From positions 1-33,330 of the forward strand of contig NZ_JACJOX010000003.1 in assembly GCF_014695775.1 (NCBI RefSeq): a DNA stretch of 33,330 nucleotides. Reading direction: 5' to 3'. The DNA is from Leptolyngbya sp. FACHB-60. GTDB lineage: Bacteria; Cyanobacteriota; Cyanobacteriia; Phormidesmidales; Phormidesmidaceae. How positions within the stretch are numbered: the stretch's first letter is position 1; every line of letters begins with the position of its first letter. The notes beneath the pieces are model-generated. The model did no database searches and was not told the origin of the DNA. It saw only the letters and a program-made list of their open reading frames with translations. Below, piece after piece: positions 8,583 to 18,051 of this stretch. Position numbers and translations under genes: made by a program.

Positions 8583-8666
8583 GACAAGACTTCCTAGTAA
8601 GTAGATTGACAGACACCTAAGCCACCGTGCTCCACAATTTTTATAGCCCTCATTAGCAAACGCTCT

Positions 8667-10343
8667 ATGGCTCAAGCAGATATTTCGATAAAACCCACGG
8701 AGCTTCAGGGTGGCCACGGCCATCCAGACAAGTGGAAGTGGTACGACTACTTCACCTTTAACGTTGATCACAAGGTGATTGGCATTCAGTACCTGGTAAC
8801 ATCGTTTTTGTTTTACCTGGTGGGCGGCTTTATGGCGGTGCTGATGCGCACTGAGCTGGCCACCCCCAACTCTGACTTTTTGAGCCCCGAACTCTACAAC
8901 GCCTTTTTGACTAACCACGGCACAATCATGATCTTTTTGTGGATTGTGCCGGCGGCGATCGGGGGGTTTGGCAACTACCTGATTCCGCTGATGATTGGGG
9001 CGCGGGATATGGCGTTTCCTAAGCTCAATGCCCTGGCTTTTTGGCTCAACCCCCCGGCTGGTGCGCTGCTAGCCGCCAGCTTCTTTTTGGGTGGCGGTGC
9101 TCAGTCAGGGTGGACCTCGTACCCCCCTCTGAGTGAGATTACAGCTAACCTGCCCCAGACATTGTGGTGTGTGACCCTGATTATGGTGGGTACCTCCTCC
9201 ATTTTGGGGTCAGTAAACTTTCTGGTCACGATCTGGAAAATGCGGGTGCCCAGCATGGCTTGGGACCAGATGCCGTTGTTTTGTTGGGCCATGGTAGCCA
9301 CCTCAGTTTTGGCGCTGTTTGCCACCCCGGTACTGGCAGCGGCCATGGTGCTGCTGCTGTTTGACATCAACTTTGGTACCTCGTTCTTTAAGCCCGATGC
9401 GGGCGGCAACGTGGTGGTGTATCAGCACCTGTTCTGGTTTTACTCGCACCCGGCGGTCTACCTGATGATTTTGCCCATCTTCGGCATTATGTCGGAGGTG
9501 ATCCCGGTGCATGCTCGCAAGCCGATTTTTGGCTACAAGGCGATCGCCTACTCGTCTCTCACCATCTGCCTAGTCGGGCTATTTGTGTGGGTGCACCACA
9601 TGTTCACCAGCGGCACTGCCCCCTGGATGCGGATTTTCTTCACCATCTCAACGTTGATCGTGGCGGTGCCTACCGGGATCAAAATCTTTAGCTGGGTGGC
9701 GACACTGTGGGGCGGCAAGATTCGCTATACGACCGCCATGCTGTTTGCGGTAGGCCTGCTGTCGATGTTTGTGTTTGGCGGCCTCAGCGGCGTCACCCTG
9801 GGTGCAGCTCCCTTTGACATTCACGTGCACGATACCTACTACGTGGTGGGCCACTTCCACTACGTGCTGTACGGCGGCTCGGTGTTTGGCATCTACTCGG
9901 GGATTTACCACTGGTTTCCCAAAATTACCGGGCGCATGCTGAATGAGCCTCTAGGCAAGGTGCATTTTGTGCTGACTTTCATTGGCACCATTATCACCTT
10001 TACCCCGATGCACAACCTTGGGATGCAGGGTATGCCCCGCCGGGTAGCCATGTATGACCCACAGTTTGCCCACCTGAACCAGCTAGTGACGGTCGGGGCC
10101 TACATTCTGGCGGTGTCGGTGATTCCTTTCTATTTCAACGTGATCTGGAGCTGGAGGAAAGGTAAGGAGGCTGGCCCTAACCCCTGGAATGCCATGACGA
10201 TGGAGTGGACTACAGATTCGCCGCCGATTATCGAAAACTGGGAGGTGCTACCGGTGCTTACCCACGGCCCCTACGCCTACGGTATGGAGAGAGCGGATGA
10301 GGTAGGCCCGGCGGGTGAGCCGCTGCAAACACCGCGATCGTAA
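8667..10343 (+). CDS. coxA: Cytochrome c oxidase subunit I
   Basis: 558 residues with about 12 membrane helices. It is the catalytic subunit that reduces O2 to water and pumps protons. Haem and copper ligands are visible: His in NHGTIMIFLW, YSHPAVYLMILP (CuB His and the cross-linked Tyr), VWVHHMFTSG (two CuB His), and VVGHFHYVLYGG (haem a3 and a His). The D-pathway glutamate of A1-type oxidases (GHPEVY) is replaced by the YSHPxV motif of A2-type haem-copper oxidases, the usual cyanobacterial form. No obvious Shine-Dalgarno precedes ATG 8667. Second gene of coxBAC. Confidence 0.97.
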   Translation: MAQADISIKPTELQGGHGHPDKWKWYDYFTFNVDHKVIGIQYLVTSFLFYLVGGFMAVLMRTELATPNSDFLSPELYNAFLTNHGTIMIFLWIVPAAIGGFGNYLIPLMIGARDMAFPKLNALAFWLNPPAGALLAASFFLGGGAQSGWTSYPPLSEITANLPQTLWCVTLIMVGTSSILGSVNFLVTIWKMRVPSMAWDQMPLFCWAMVATSVLALFATPVLAAAMVLLLFDINFGTSFFKPDAGGNVVVYQHLFWFYSHPAVYLMILPIFGIMSEVIPVHARKPIFGYKAIAYSSLTICLVGLFVWVHHMFTSGTAPWMRIFFTISTLIVAVPTGIKIFSWVATLWGGKIRYTTAMLFAVGLLSMFVFGGLSGVTLGAAPFDIHVHDTYYVVGHFHYVLYGGSVFGIYSGIYHWFPKITGRMLNEPLGKVHFVLTFIGTIITFTPMHNLGMQGMPRRVAMYDPQFAHLNQLVTVGAYILAVSVIPFYFNVIWSWRKGKEAGPNPWNAMTMEWTTDSPPIIENWEVLPVLTHGPYAYGMERADEVGPAGEPLQTPRS

Positions 10344-10546
10344 GGAGTTTGGCCCAGCGTTGACCTCGAAGTTGGGAGATCTAACTTTGGTAAGTTTTCT
10401 CACGGCGATCGCCCTAGTACCCTTTCAGTCAAAGGCAATCGGGTTAGGCTTGAATACAAGTCAAGCCGGGGCGATCGCATCGAGGCCAGCTTGCTCCTAT
10501 CCTGCTTCACACTATTCACCCCCTGCTCTTTACCCTAGATAACCCT
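10344..10546. other. coxA-coxC spacer
   Basis: 203 bp with no gene of its own. It contains two HIP1-type octamer regions and a 7-bp stem GGCTTGA (10447-10453) / TCAAGCC (10461-10467). A spacer this long between cox genes may allow differential processing, but nothing in the sequence proves this. Confidence 0.4.
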
Positions 10547-11158
10547 ATGCAAGGCGCAATTGATTCTACCCCCGTGGTCACTGGCCACGAGGTGGCGGCC
10601 CACGAAGAGCACCAGGATTTGCGGGTTCTGGGCCTGATTACCTTCTTGGCCTCAGAATTTTTGATGTTTGCGGGCTTTTTTGCCGTATTTCTCGTCTTTC
10701 GCGGCAGTCACGTGCAGTGGCCACCGGAGGAAACCGAGGTTGAGCTGCTGCTACCGGCGGTGAACACTCTGATTCTGGTGTCGAGCAGCTGGGTGATTAA
10801 CCTAGGCACCAAGGCGATCAAGAGGAACGACTTAGCGGGTATGCGCAAGTGGTTTGGCATTACCGCTGCCATGGGCGCGATATTTCTAGTCGGCCAGGTG
10901 TATGAGTATATGAACCTGGGCTACGGCCTCAAGACCAACCTGTTTAGCAACTGCTTTTATCTGACGACGGGCTTCCACGGAGCTCACGTGTTCATTGGGC
11001 TAGTGCTGATTTTGGGGGTGCTGTGGCGATCGCGCCGCGCCAACCACTACACCGACATCACCCACACTGGCCCTGAGATGGCCGAGATCTACTGGCACTT
11101 TGTAGACGTAGTGTGGATTGTGCTGTTTAGTCTCATCTACCTGCTGACGCTGATCTAA
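10547..11158 (+). CDS. coxC: Cytochrome c oxidase subunit III
   Basis: 203 residues, the short five-helix form of subunit III. Recognisable segments are LGLITFLASEFLMFAGFFAVFLV, the family WPPEE loop, GFHGAHVFIGLVLILG, and the C-terminal YWHFVDVVWIVLFSLIYLL. Subunit III stabilises the oxidase and protects subunit I from turnover inactivation. It closes the coxBAC operon and is followed at once by a strong bidirectional terminator. Confidence 0.96.
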   Translation: MQGAIDSTPVVTGHEVAAHEEHQDLRVLGLITFLASEFLMFAGFFAVFLVFRGSHVQWPPEETEVELLLPAVNTLILVSSSWVINLGTKAIKRNDLAGMRKWFGITAAMGAIFLVGQVYEYMNLGYGLKTNLFSNCFYLTTGFHGAHVFIGLVLILGVLWRSRRANHYTDITHTGPEMAEIYWHFVDVVWIVLFSLIYLLTLI

Positions 11159-11178
11159 GCCAATTATCCCTAAAACGC

Positions 11179-11214
11179 AGAACCCCGGTTTCTTGAGAAA
11201 CCGGGGTTCTTTTT
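11179..11214. terminator. Bidirectional terminator between coxC and the acetamidase gene
   Basis: Perfect 14-bp stem AGAACCCCGGTTTC (11179-11192) and GAAACCGGGGTTCT (11197-11210) with a TTGA loop, then T (11210-11214). On the other strand the tract is less T-rich, but the convergent gene order suggests it serves both sides. Confidence 0.92.
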
Positions 11215-11253
11215 ACGCTATGGCCCTACCGTTTGGGCTGCCTTAGCGAGGCG

Positions 11254-12408
11254 TTACTTCTCCAGCGCGGTGAAGCGGTCTTTGGGGATCACCCCGTGAA
11301 TACCCTTGACGATATCCACGACCTGCGACACCTCAAAGTCGATATCGGCACTGGCGTAGAGCAACGCATCGGCCTTAGTCAGCCCGTACTTCTCGTTCAC
11401 AATCCGCAGGTATTCGCGCACTGACTTCTTCATAGCTTCGTCGAGGTCAGTGTCTAAGCCCACGGCAATCCAGGCGTCGGCGGTTTCACCCATGGGAGCA
11501 GGCAGCTCCATATTTTTGTGCAGCACTAGCTCAAAGGTAGGCAAGAGAGAACACTCGATCGCTGTCAGGGCTACTTCGCCATTGCCCTGGGCACAGTGGG
11601 GATCACCCGAGTAAAACAGCGCCCCGGGCACCTGCACCGGCAGATACAGGCTGCTGCCCCGACCCAGATGCTTGATATCGACATTGCCGCCATACAGCCC
11701 AGGCGGTACTGAGTTGGCCGCATCCTCTACCGCCGCAGGGACCACACCCATCAGGCCCATAAACGGTTTAAGTGGAATTTCTAAATTGGGTAGCCCATTG
11801 GAGGGCCGAAAGATACCAATTTCTCGCTCGGCGTCGATGGGAATGATCTTGGTGTAAATTGGGGCATCGTTTTCGGGATATTCGCCCGGTAGCGATCCCC
11901 TGCCGTGGCGGTTGGAGATGACGCCGTAGGGGACGCGGTAGGCGATGTCGAGGGTTCTGATTTCGAGCACGTCGCCGGGTTCAGCATCTTCAACGTAGAT
12001 TGGCCCGGTGATAACGTGAGGGCCTGGCCCAGATTTGGGTACAGCGCCCTTAATGGTGAGCTGATCGGGCAGAATGTCATTGGCCTTGACGCCGCCACCG
12101 GTCAAAAACTCAACGGTGTCGCCCTGGTCGGCCAGAATGCCTTCGTGGGAAACCGTCTCCATGCGAATGCGATCGCCCGATTTGACGGTCAGAATCGGCT
12201 CGCTATCAGGCTTAAACAACTCTCCCCAGATCACGTTGCCGGGCACTGACTGAACGTCGTAGATTTCAAACTGGGCTGCAGCGGGGTCAAACCACGACGA
12301 CCAGGCTGTTGCCACCAGCAGACAAACCCCAACTCCACTTACAAGCTGCAACAGCCGTTTGGACGCTTTCAGGGACGGCTGGCGCTTAATTCGCTTAAAC
12401 AATTTCAT
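11254..12408 (-). CDS. Acetamidase/formamidase-family protein with N-terminal export signal
   Basis: 384 residues. A basic start (MKLFKRIKRQPSLKASKR) is followed by a hydrophobic core (LLQLVSGVGVCLLVATAW) and a possible cleavage site near PAAAQF, so the enzyme is probably exported or anchored. The body matches FmdA/AmdA: ILTVKSGDRIRMET near the start, GDVLEIRTLDI, the SNRHGRGSLPGEYP loop, and the hallmark GDPHCAQGNGEVALTAIECS. These enzymes hydrolyse formamide or acetamide to ammonia and acid. An exported version is unusual and the true substrate is uncertain. Convergent with coxC, and on the same strand as the SLH oxidoreductase upstream, 237 bp away. Confidence 0.85.
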   Translation of the reverse strand: MKLFKRIKRQPSLKASKRLLQLVSGVGVCLLVATAWSSWFDPAAAQFEIYDVQSVPGNVIWGELFKPDSEPILTVKSGDRIRMETVSHEGILADQGDTVEFLTGGGVKANDILPDQLTIKGAVPKSGPGPHVITGPIYVEDAEPGDVLEIRTLDIAYRVPYGVISNRHGRGSLPGEYPENDAPIYTKIIPIDAEREIGIFRPSNGLPNLEIPLKPFMGLMGVVPAAVEDAANSVPPGLYGGNVDIKHLGRGSSLYLPVQVPGALFYSGDPHCAQGNGEVALTAIECSLLPTFELVLHKNMELPAPMGETADAWIAVGLDTDLDEAMKKSVREYLRIVNEKYGLTKADALLYASADIDFEVSQVVDIVKGIHGVIPKDRFTALEK

Positions 12409-12645
12409 CGGCTTAACGGACCATAAACGCCTAATTGACCAGATCTAGTGAACAGGGTTCTAGGTGCTGCCGTTGTAATATCTATTACTTAAATTGTGGC
12501 AACAAGCACTTTCAACCCCATCTTTGCGGCCAAAAGGAAAAAATAGCCGTTTTCGCGGGGGCGTTGGCCTTTGGCCAGTCGTTGACCATCGCCCCCTCTT
12601 GCATCCAAACAAGAGCCTACAACGGGTATTAGCGCCACCCAATGG

Positions 12646-14766
12646 CTAAATCTCCAGCCGGCCTTTCAGCACCTCATAGAGCACGCGGGAGAGTTCGCGG
12701 CGCTGGAGGTATTGGCGATCGATGGGGGTGCGGCCAAAGGCCTTGTCGTAGACCTCAGGCATGGCGCGCTTGACCAAAAACGAGAGCTGTTCGCGGGTGA
12801 TGGGGACATCGGGGGCAAAGCGGTCTTTGCTAACTCCGGCGATCATGCCGTGGGCATAGAGGGTTTCGATCGGCATGTAGGCCCAGTGCTTACCGGGGAG
12901 AACATCCTTAAAGGTTGGCCCCGAGGTGGGGTCAGGCAGGGTAGTGGGCAGCTTGAGCACGTTGACCAGAGCCGTGGCCACCACCGCCCGGTTGACCGGG
13001 GCATGGGGTCTAAAGTTCAGATTCTTGGGGTTTTCGCTGCGAATAATACCTGCCGCCGCCAGCACCTGGATGGCCTCAAAGTCGGCGTCGGCGTGGCTGA
13101 CGTCGTTAAACCAGAAGATGGGAATGCCATTGCGGGCTACAAAGCCCTGAATCTTGCGAATGTGCCGTTCTTCGGTAGCTAGCACTCTAGGATCTAACCC
13201 TGTCCATACCGCAAACACGGCGAGGAAGCCGCTGGCTTCACCGATCGCCCACTCCATCGGGTGCATGCGGTAAGCGGCGTTAGTGATGTGGGTGGTGCCC
13301 AGGCTCTTGGCCGACAGCACCAGGCCATCGGTATCTCGGGGCACGAGGGAGCCTAGGGGCAGGCTAAAGGGTAGGGCCACCACATCTTTGCCCCTTGGAC
13401 TGACATGCCCCTTGGCGTCGTTGCCGTGCAGATCCATATAGTGGTATTGGCCAATGCCCACCGAGTCGTCAAAGCACCGCGCCCGCGCCTGGTCGGGGAA
13501 AAAAGTTTCGGCCACATCCTCATGGCGAACGGTGGTGAGGGCGATGCCGCGGCGGGCTTCGCGAATATAGGGTTCGAGGGCAATGCCGTCGCTGGTCCAG
13601 GTGAGGTCGCCTCGGGGTTTGAGGTCGGCGGCTCCGTGGGTTTGCAGGTAGTGAACGTAGGCCCGCGCCCGCTGCCTGGCCCGCTGAATGTGCAGCGCCC
13701 GCTCTTCGCGACTAACGCCTACCAACCGACCGGGGCGGTAGTCATTGCCACAGCAAAAAGCGCGATCGGGCTCGCTAGAGGTGCCCCAGTTGAGCACGGC
13801 GACATCACCAGGAACGACCTTTTTATCGTGGGTATGCGACCTGAGCAACCGTCGATAGCGAAAGATGCCAAAATCGCTAAAGAAACTCCACTTTTGCCAC
13901 TGGTCGGGCTTGGGCTTAGTCCAAAAGGTGCTGGTAAATTCCTTGAGGCCAATCCAGCCTTCGGTTTCGAACCCGTCGGGCTTACCGATGGGCACCCCTC
14001 TGCCCTGCGCCGTGTGCTCTACCACCACGTCGAAGGTGATCGATTGCTGGCACTGGGGCCGGGCATCTTCGGGCAGAATGGCCTCGCCAGTCTCGTGGCG
14101 GGCTTCCTGACCCACGCGAGAGGGAATATTGCCGACCTCTAGCAAATCCCCCAAGTCGGTGGCTTCGACGGTAACTTTGGCGTTGACGATGAAGGTGTGG
14201 CCCCTCTGGGTGTCGCGGCAGATGACACCCTGCATGCGCGATCGCCCGTTCACCGTCTGCATCACCACCTGAACCGGCTCCGCAAAGGGAATTAGGGTGA
14301 GGCGACCGTCGCGCAGATAGGGCAGCAGGGCCTCATTCAGTGCTGTCGCGGCCACCACTGGGGTGGTCGCCAAAGGGCTTACCCAGCCGCCGCCGGGGTT
14401 GGCCACCTTTTGGCCACCCACCGGTTGCAGCTCGCGCTGGCGATCGCGGAAGGCCCGCTGCGCCTTAGAAATCGCAAATTCTTCGCCATCGACCGTGTAG
14501 AGCGTGGCCTTGGCCTGGAGCAGGTCGCCATCGTCGGAGGCGGGCAGCGCCTGGGCGGTAAACTGTCCCCCCACCACTTTGTGAGGCTGCACCAGGCACA
14601 CGTCTAGGTTCAGCCGTAGGGCGGTTAGCGTCGTAGTGTAGGCCGCCGTCGAGCCGCCAACTACGAGAATCGAGCAGGTTAGCGCTGCCCCGCTGGCCGG
14701 GCGGGTAAAAGCCCCCTCCGAAAAAATGCCATTTCGTTGGGTGATGGGGTTAGACGCGTTGGCCAT
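12646..14766 (-). CDS. FAD-dependent oxidoreductase with C-terminal SLH domain
   Basis: 706 residues. The N-terminal third is a Rossmann FAD-binding unit (CSILVVGGSTAAYTTTLTAL, then LDVCLVQPHKVVGGQFTAQA) of the FAD_oxidored type. The first glycine motif reads GGSTAA rather than the canonical GxGxxG. Central motifs include EATDLGDLLEVGNIPSRVGQ and LPLGSLVPRDTDGLVLSAKS. The last 130 residues hold S-layer homology sequence (FKDVLPGKHWAYMPIETLYA, then DRFAPDVPITREQLSFLVKR), which in cyanobacteria tethers proteins to cell wall polymers. No classical signal peptide is seen at the N-terminus, an oddity for an SLH protein. Substrate unknown. No clear Shine-Dalgarno before ATG 14766. Confidence 0.85.
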   Translation of the reverse strand: MANASNPITQRNGIFSEGAFTRPASGAALTCSILVVGGSTAAYTTTLTALRLNLDVCLVQPHKVVGGQFTAQALPASDDGDLLQAKATLYTVDGEEFAISKAQRAFRDRQRELQPVGGQKVANPGGGWVSPLATTPVVAATALNEALLPYLRDGRLTLIPFAEPVQVVMQTVNGRSRMQGVICRDTQRGHTFIVNAKVTVEATDLGDLLEVGNIPSRVGQEARHETGEAILPEDARPQCQQSITFDVVVEHTAQGRGVPIGKPDGFETEGWIGLKEFTSTFWTKPKPDQWQKWSFFSDFGIFRYRRLLRSHTHDKKVVPGDVAVLNWGTSSEPDRAFCCGNDYRPGRLVGVSREERALHIQRARQRARAYVHYLQTHGAADLKPRGDLTWTSDGIALEPYIREARRGIALTTVRHEDVAETFFPDQARARCFDDSVGIGQYHYMDLHGNDAKGHVSPRGKDVVALPFSLPLGSLVPRDTDGLVLSAKSLGTTHITNAAYRMHPMEWAIGEASGFLAVFAVWTGLDPRVLATEERHIRKIQGFVARNGIPIFWFNDVSHADADFEAIQVLAAAGIIRSENPKNLNFRPHAPVNRAVVATALVNVLKLPTTLPDPTSGPTFKDVLPGKHWAYMPIETLYAHGMIAGVSKDRFAPDVPITREQLSFLVKRAMPEVYDKAFGRTPIDRQYLQRRELSRVLYEVLKGRLEI

Positions 14767-15043
14767 AGTGAGGGTAAGTCTTTGGGTTGCAACGATTTTA
14801 GGCTAGGCGGCCGGTGGCGCGCCAGGGCTGCCCCACGGGCGACATGAAGTTTTATAGGACGATTATTTTTTGGTTAGAGCGTTAGTCAAAGGTGAGAGGT
14901 AAGGAAATTTCGATCTGTAACTAAATCGTGAGGTCAGGTCTACCCGCTGGGCGAGGTCTTGCTGCGCCTGCTGGGTTTATAACGAGTCAAGACAGACACT
15001 TCACTAATTACTGGTGAGTGCGACTTTTCTCAGGAGACTTTTC

Positions 15044-15445
15044 ATGACTGTTAATGCGATCGCGTCAAAGCTTCAGCGCCTTTTGTGCGTTGGCCTCGCT
15101 ACTCTGGTAATTGGCTCTAGCCTGGTGTTTGGCTTTAGCACCCCAGCAGCAGCTCTGGGTAACGAAGCCGGAGATATTGTGCAACAGCGGGCTGAGAGTG
15201 AACTTGACCGCATTAGCAAGGACGGCGACACCGTCAATCAGGTCAAGGTCCGGCTTCAAGAAGGCCTGGGTGGTGTACCCGCTGATGTAGACAAAGGCAC
15301 TAAGCGTGGCCTTAGCGATCGCGAGCTTGGCAAGGCTCAGAGAACTCTTGACCGCACCCAGAACGCTGTTGAAGACGCCGGTAATGCCGCCAAAGACTCC
15401 GCCGAAGGCGTTGTAGATTCTGTCAAAGGCTTCTTTAACCGGTAG
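15044..15445 (+). CDS. Small exported protein of unknown function
   Basis: 133 residues from ATG 15044, which has AGGAG (15032-15036) eight bases upstream; an earlier in-frame start at 15014 has none. An N-terminal signal peptide is clear: basic MTVNAIASKLQR, hydrophobic LLCVGLATLVIGSSLVFGF, then STPAAALG as a likely cleavage region. The mature part of about 95 residues is hydrophilic, helix-prone and rich in Asp, Lys, Ala and Gln (TLDRTQNAVEDAGNAAKDSA), reminiscent of stress-type amphipathic helices. I do not recognise a named family. It has its own terminator and so is probably monocistronic. It is transcribed divergently from the SLH oxidoreductase gene across a 277-bp gap. Confidence 0.8.
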   Translation: MTVNAIASKLQRLLCVGLATLVIGSSLVFGFSTPAAALGNEAGDIVQQRAESELDRISKDGDTVNQVKVRLQEGLGGVPADVDKGTKRGLSDRELGKAQRTLDRTQNAVEDAGNAAKDSAEGVVDSVKGFFNR

Positions 15446-15500
15446 AGCGGTTGCCTTGGCAAAATTGCTTTTAATTTTTCATTTTCGCTGATTTGCTTGT

Positions 15501-15530
15501 AGCAGCTTCAACTTTGGAGCTGCTTTTTTG
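15501..15530 (+). terminator. Rho-independent terminator of the small exported protein gene
   Basis: Stem AGCAGCTTC (15501-15509) / GGAGCTGCT (15516-15524) with one T-G pair and a 6-nt loop, then TTTTT. Confidence 0.85.
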
Positions 15531-15666
15531 TCGGGTTTTGAAAACTACCCCAAACCTGAAAGCGCTGCCTGGACACCCTTGACGGTGCCCACGCCCTTGG
15601 TCCCTGTGGTGCAAGCGATTTAGATTTAGACTGGAAACAGTATTCTCTGGCCTTTTGCGGCATTCC

Positions 15667-17214
15667 ATGACCCTGACTGAACAAATGCTCGCTGGCCTAC
15701 CAGGACATCCTTTGACAGGGCTTCAACGGGCTGACGACCTGTGGCTGCGCTATCGCACCGGCAATCTACCCGAGCAGCAGGTGATTCACCAAACCGAAAC
15801 GCTGTTGGAATCGGTTGAGTGGGATGTAGTGATTTGCGGCGGCACCTTGGGGGTGCTGGTGGGGGCAGGGCTGGCCCAGCGGGGCTGGCGAGTGGCGTTG
15901 CTTGAGCGTGGCCTGTTGCAGGGCCGCGAGCAAGAGTGGAACATCTCTCGCCACGAGCTGAAGACCCTGACGAAGTTGGGCCTGCTGTCGGAATCTGAGC
16001 TAGAGGAGGCGATCGCAACAGAATACAACCCGGCTCGCATTCAGTTTGGTGATGGCGAACCGCTGTGGGTTAATGACGTGCTCAACGTCGGGGTTGACCC
16101 CAAAGGCCTGCTAGAGCAGCTCAAGGCTAAGTTTTTAGCCGCCGGGGGCCAGCTGTTTGAGCACACCGCCTTTGACTCTGCCCAGGTGCACTCCAACGGT
16201 GTGGTGGTGCAAGCCGGTCAGGCGTTTACCACTCGCCTGCTGATTGACGCCATGGGCCACTTTTCGCCCTTGGTAAGCCAGGCGCGGAGCACGGCCAAGC
16301 CCGATGCGGTGTGCCTGGTGGTGGGCACTTGCGCCGAGGGATATCCGCAGAACGATAAGGGCGATTTGTTGGTGTCGTTTACGCCGCTGCGACACCAGTG
16401 CCAATACTTTTGGGAGGCATTTCCGGCGCGGGACGGGCGCACCACTTACTTGTTTACCTATCTCGATGCCGACCCTCGACGTTTGAGCCTGACGGATTTG
16501 TTTGAAGAGTACTGGACGCTGCTGCCGGAGTATCAGGGGGTGAGTCTGGAGGAACTGAGGGTCAAACGGGCGCTGTTTGGCTTCTTTCCCTGCTATAAAA
16601 ACAGCCCATTGCGCTATCCCTGGAGCCGTGCCCTAGCGGTGGGCGACAGCAGCGGTAGCCAGTCGCCCCTGAGTTTTGGCGGCTTTGGGGCCATGATTCG
16701 CCACCTGGAGCGCTTGGTGACGGGCATTGATGAGGCTTTGGGGTGCGATCGCCTCGACTCCACTGCCCTGGGCGCACTCCAGCCCTACCAGCCCAACCTG
16801 TCGGTCACCTGGCTATTCCAAAAATCGATGAGCGTGGGGGTTGACCAGACCCTCTCTGAGCAGCACATCAACACCATGCTGACGGCGATCTTTGCCGCCA
16901 TGGCTGAGTTGGGCGAGCCTACCCTCAAGCCCTTTTTGCAGGATGTGGTGCAGTTTCCGGCCCTGGCCAAGACCCTGGCGGTCACATCCCTTAAACATCC
17001 GGCGCTGGTGGCCAAGATTATTCCCCAGGTTGGCTTGGGGGCTTTGGTTAGCTGGCTGGGGCACTACAGCAGCCTGGCGGGCTACAGCGCTTTGGAACCC
17101 CTGGCCCGCGCCCTGAGTCCAGTAATTGAGTCATTGCCACCGGTGCCGCGATACTATAGCCATCGGTGGCGCGATCGCTTGTTCTATGGCAGCGGAAAGG
17201 ATTACGACGTTTAA
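15667..17214 (+). CDS. cruP: CruP-type lycopene cyclase homologue (FAD-dependent)
   Basis: 515 residues from ATG 15667 (a TTG at 15655 adds four). A Rossmann FAD motif (DVVICGGTLGVLVGAGLAQRG, then VALLERG) begins near residue 45. The mid and C-terminal parts, such as TTYLFTYLDADPRR, EEYWTLLPEYQGVSLEELRV, LAVGDSSGSQSPLSFGGFGA and LKPFLQDVVQFPALAKTLAV, closely match my recollection of cyanobacterial and plant CruP. CruP is a paralogue of the CruA lycopene cyclase; plant work links it mainly to limiting oxidised carotenoids and reactive oxygen rather than to bulk cyclisation. It is first in a packed operon: its TAA abuts the ATG of the next gene. No strong ribosome binding site. Confidence 0.85.
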   Translation: MTLTEQMLAGLPGHPLTGLQRADDLWLRYRTGNLPEQQVIHQTETLLESVEWDVVICGGTLGVLVGAGLAQRGWRVALLERGLLQGREQEWNISRHELKTLTKLGLLSESELEEAIATEYNPARIQFGDGEPLWVNDVLNVGVDPKGLLEQLKAKFLAAGGQLFEHTAFDSAQVHSNGVVVQAGQAFTTRLLIDAMGHFSPLVSQARSTAKPDAVCLVVGTCAEGYPQNDKGDLLVSFTPLRHQCQYFWEAFPARDGRTTYLFTYLDADPRRLSLTDLFEEYWTLLPEYQGVSLEELRVKRALFGFFPCYKNSPLRYPWSRALAVGDSSGSQSPLSFGGFGAMIRHLERLVTGIDEALGCDRLDSTALGALQPYQPNLSVTWLFQKSMSVGVDQTLSEQHINTMLTAIFAAMAELGEPTLKPFLQDVVQFPALAKTLAVTSLKHPALVAKIIPQVGLGALVSWLGHYSSLAGYSALEPLARALSPVIESLPPVPRYYSHRWRDRLFYGSGKDYDV

Positions 17215-18051
17215 ATGACCTATTCTGCATTGCCCCGCGAGCGCCTCTATCAAGAGCTGCAACGACCCATAGCTCAGGTGAGCCTGGCCCGAGCAGCGCT
17301 GTATATTGCTCAAGAAGAGTACCCCCAACTGGTGGTGAACGATTACCTGGCGATGCTCGATCGCATGGCCGAAACCCTGCGGCAGCGATTGCCCGAAGAT
17401 CGTTACCCCCTCAAAATTATTCACGCCATCAATGACTATTTGTTTGGCGAACTCAACTTCAGCGGCAACAGCGTTGACTACTACGACCCGCGCAACAGCT
17501 TTCTCAACGATGTGCTTGAGCGGCGGGTGGGCATTCCGATCACGCTGTCGCTGGTGTATTTAGAACTGGCCGAGCGCATTGGCTTCCCCATGGCGGGGGT
17601 CAGCATGCCGGGGCATTTCTTGATTCGCCCTACAGTGAAAGAAATGGATATTTTTGTAGATCCGTTTCACCGGGGCGAAGTCATGTTTGAGCAAGACTGC
17701 CGCGAGCGGCTCAAGCAGATGTTTGGCGATCCCGCCCAGCTAGAGCCTCAGCAACTGCTCCCGATTAGCCCGGCCACCTTTTTGGTGCGCATTCTGACCA
17801 ACCTGAAGCTGATTTATCTGCAAAATAGAGATGTCCCCAAGGTGCTAGATGCCATCAACCGCATCTTGCTAATTGCCCCCGAGGCAGTGGGCGAATGGCG
17901 CGATCGCGGCCTGATCCACTATCAGCAGGGAATGCTAGATCAGGCTCGGCTCGACCTAGAGCGCTACCTCTACCAGCACCCCGACGCCGTCGATGCCTTT
18001 GAAATTCGCCGGGTGATTGAGCAAATCGAGCGCGTGCAAGACGAACCATGA
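17215..18051 (+). CDS. SirB1-family protein (transglutaminase-like plus TPR region)
   Basis: 278 residues. The N-terminal two thirds match the SirB1/DUF transglutaminase-like fold: INDYLFGELNFSGNSVDYYD, DPRNSFLNDVLERRVGIPIT, and the conserved MPGHFLIRP with its His. The C-terminal part (DRGLIHYQQGMLDQARLDLE, RYLYQHPDAVDAFEIRRVIE) is a pair of TPR-like helical repeats. The molecular function is not established; homologues are widespread and often annotated as regulatory. It starts at the base after the cruP stop and overlaps sdhC by 4 bp (ATGA), so all three genes are translationally coupled. Confidence 0.88.
   Translation: MTYSALPRERLYQELQRPIAQVSLARAALYIAQEEYPQLVVNDYLAMLDRMAETLRQRLPEDRYPLKIIHAINDYLFGELNFSGNSVDYYDPRNSFLNDVLERRVGIPITLSLVYLELAERIGFPMAGVSMPGHFLIRPTVKEMDIFVDPFHRGEVMFEQDCRERLKQMFGDPAQLEPQQLLPISPATFLVRILTNLKLIYLQNRDVPKVLDAINRILLIAPEAVGEWRDRGLIHYQQGMLDQARLDLERYLYQHPDAVDAFEIRRVIEQIERVQDEP

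Noticed and set aside
10315..10542. Small ORF overlapping the end of coxA
   Set aside because: It lies partly antiphase to coxA, has low-quality composition and no family features.
12435..12632. 65-aa plus-strand ORF between the acetamidase and SLH oxidoreductase genes
   Set aside because: No ribosome site, and Cys-rich irregular composition with no signs of coding. It is probably a promoter region for the minus-strand acetamidase gene.
13405..14142. 245-aa plus-strand ORF opposite the SLH oxidoreductase
   Set aside because: It is antisense to a gene with clear FAD and SLH motifs; long shadow frames are expected in GC-rich coding DNA.
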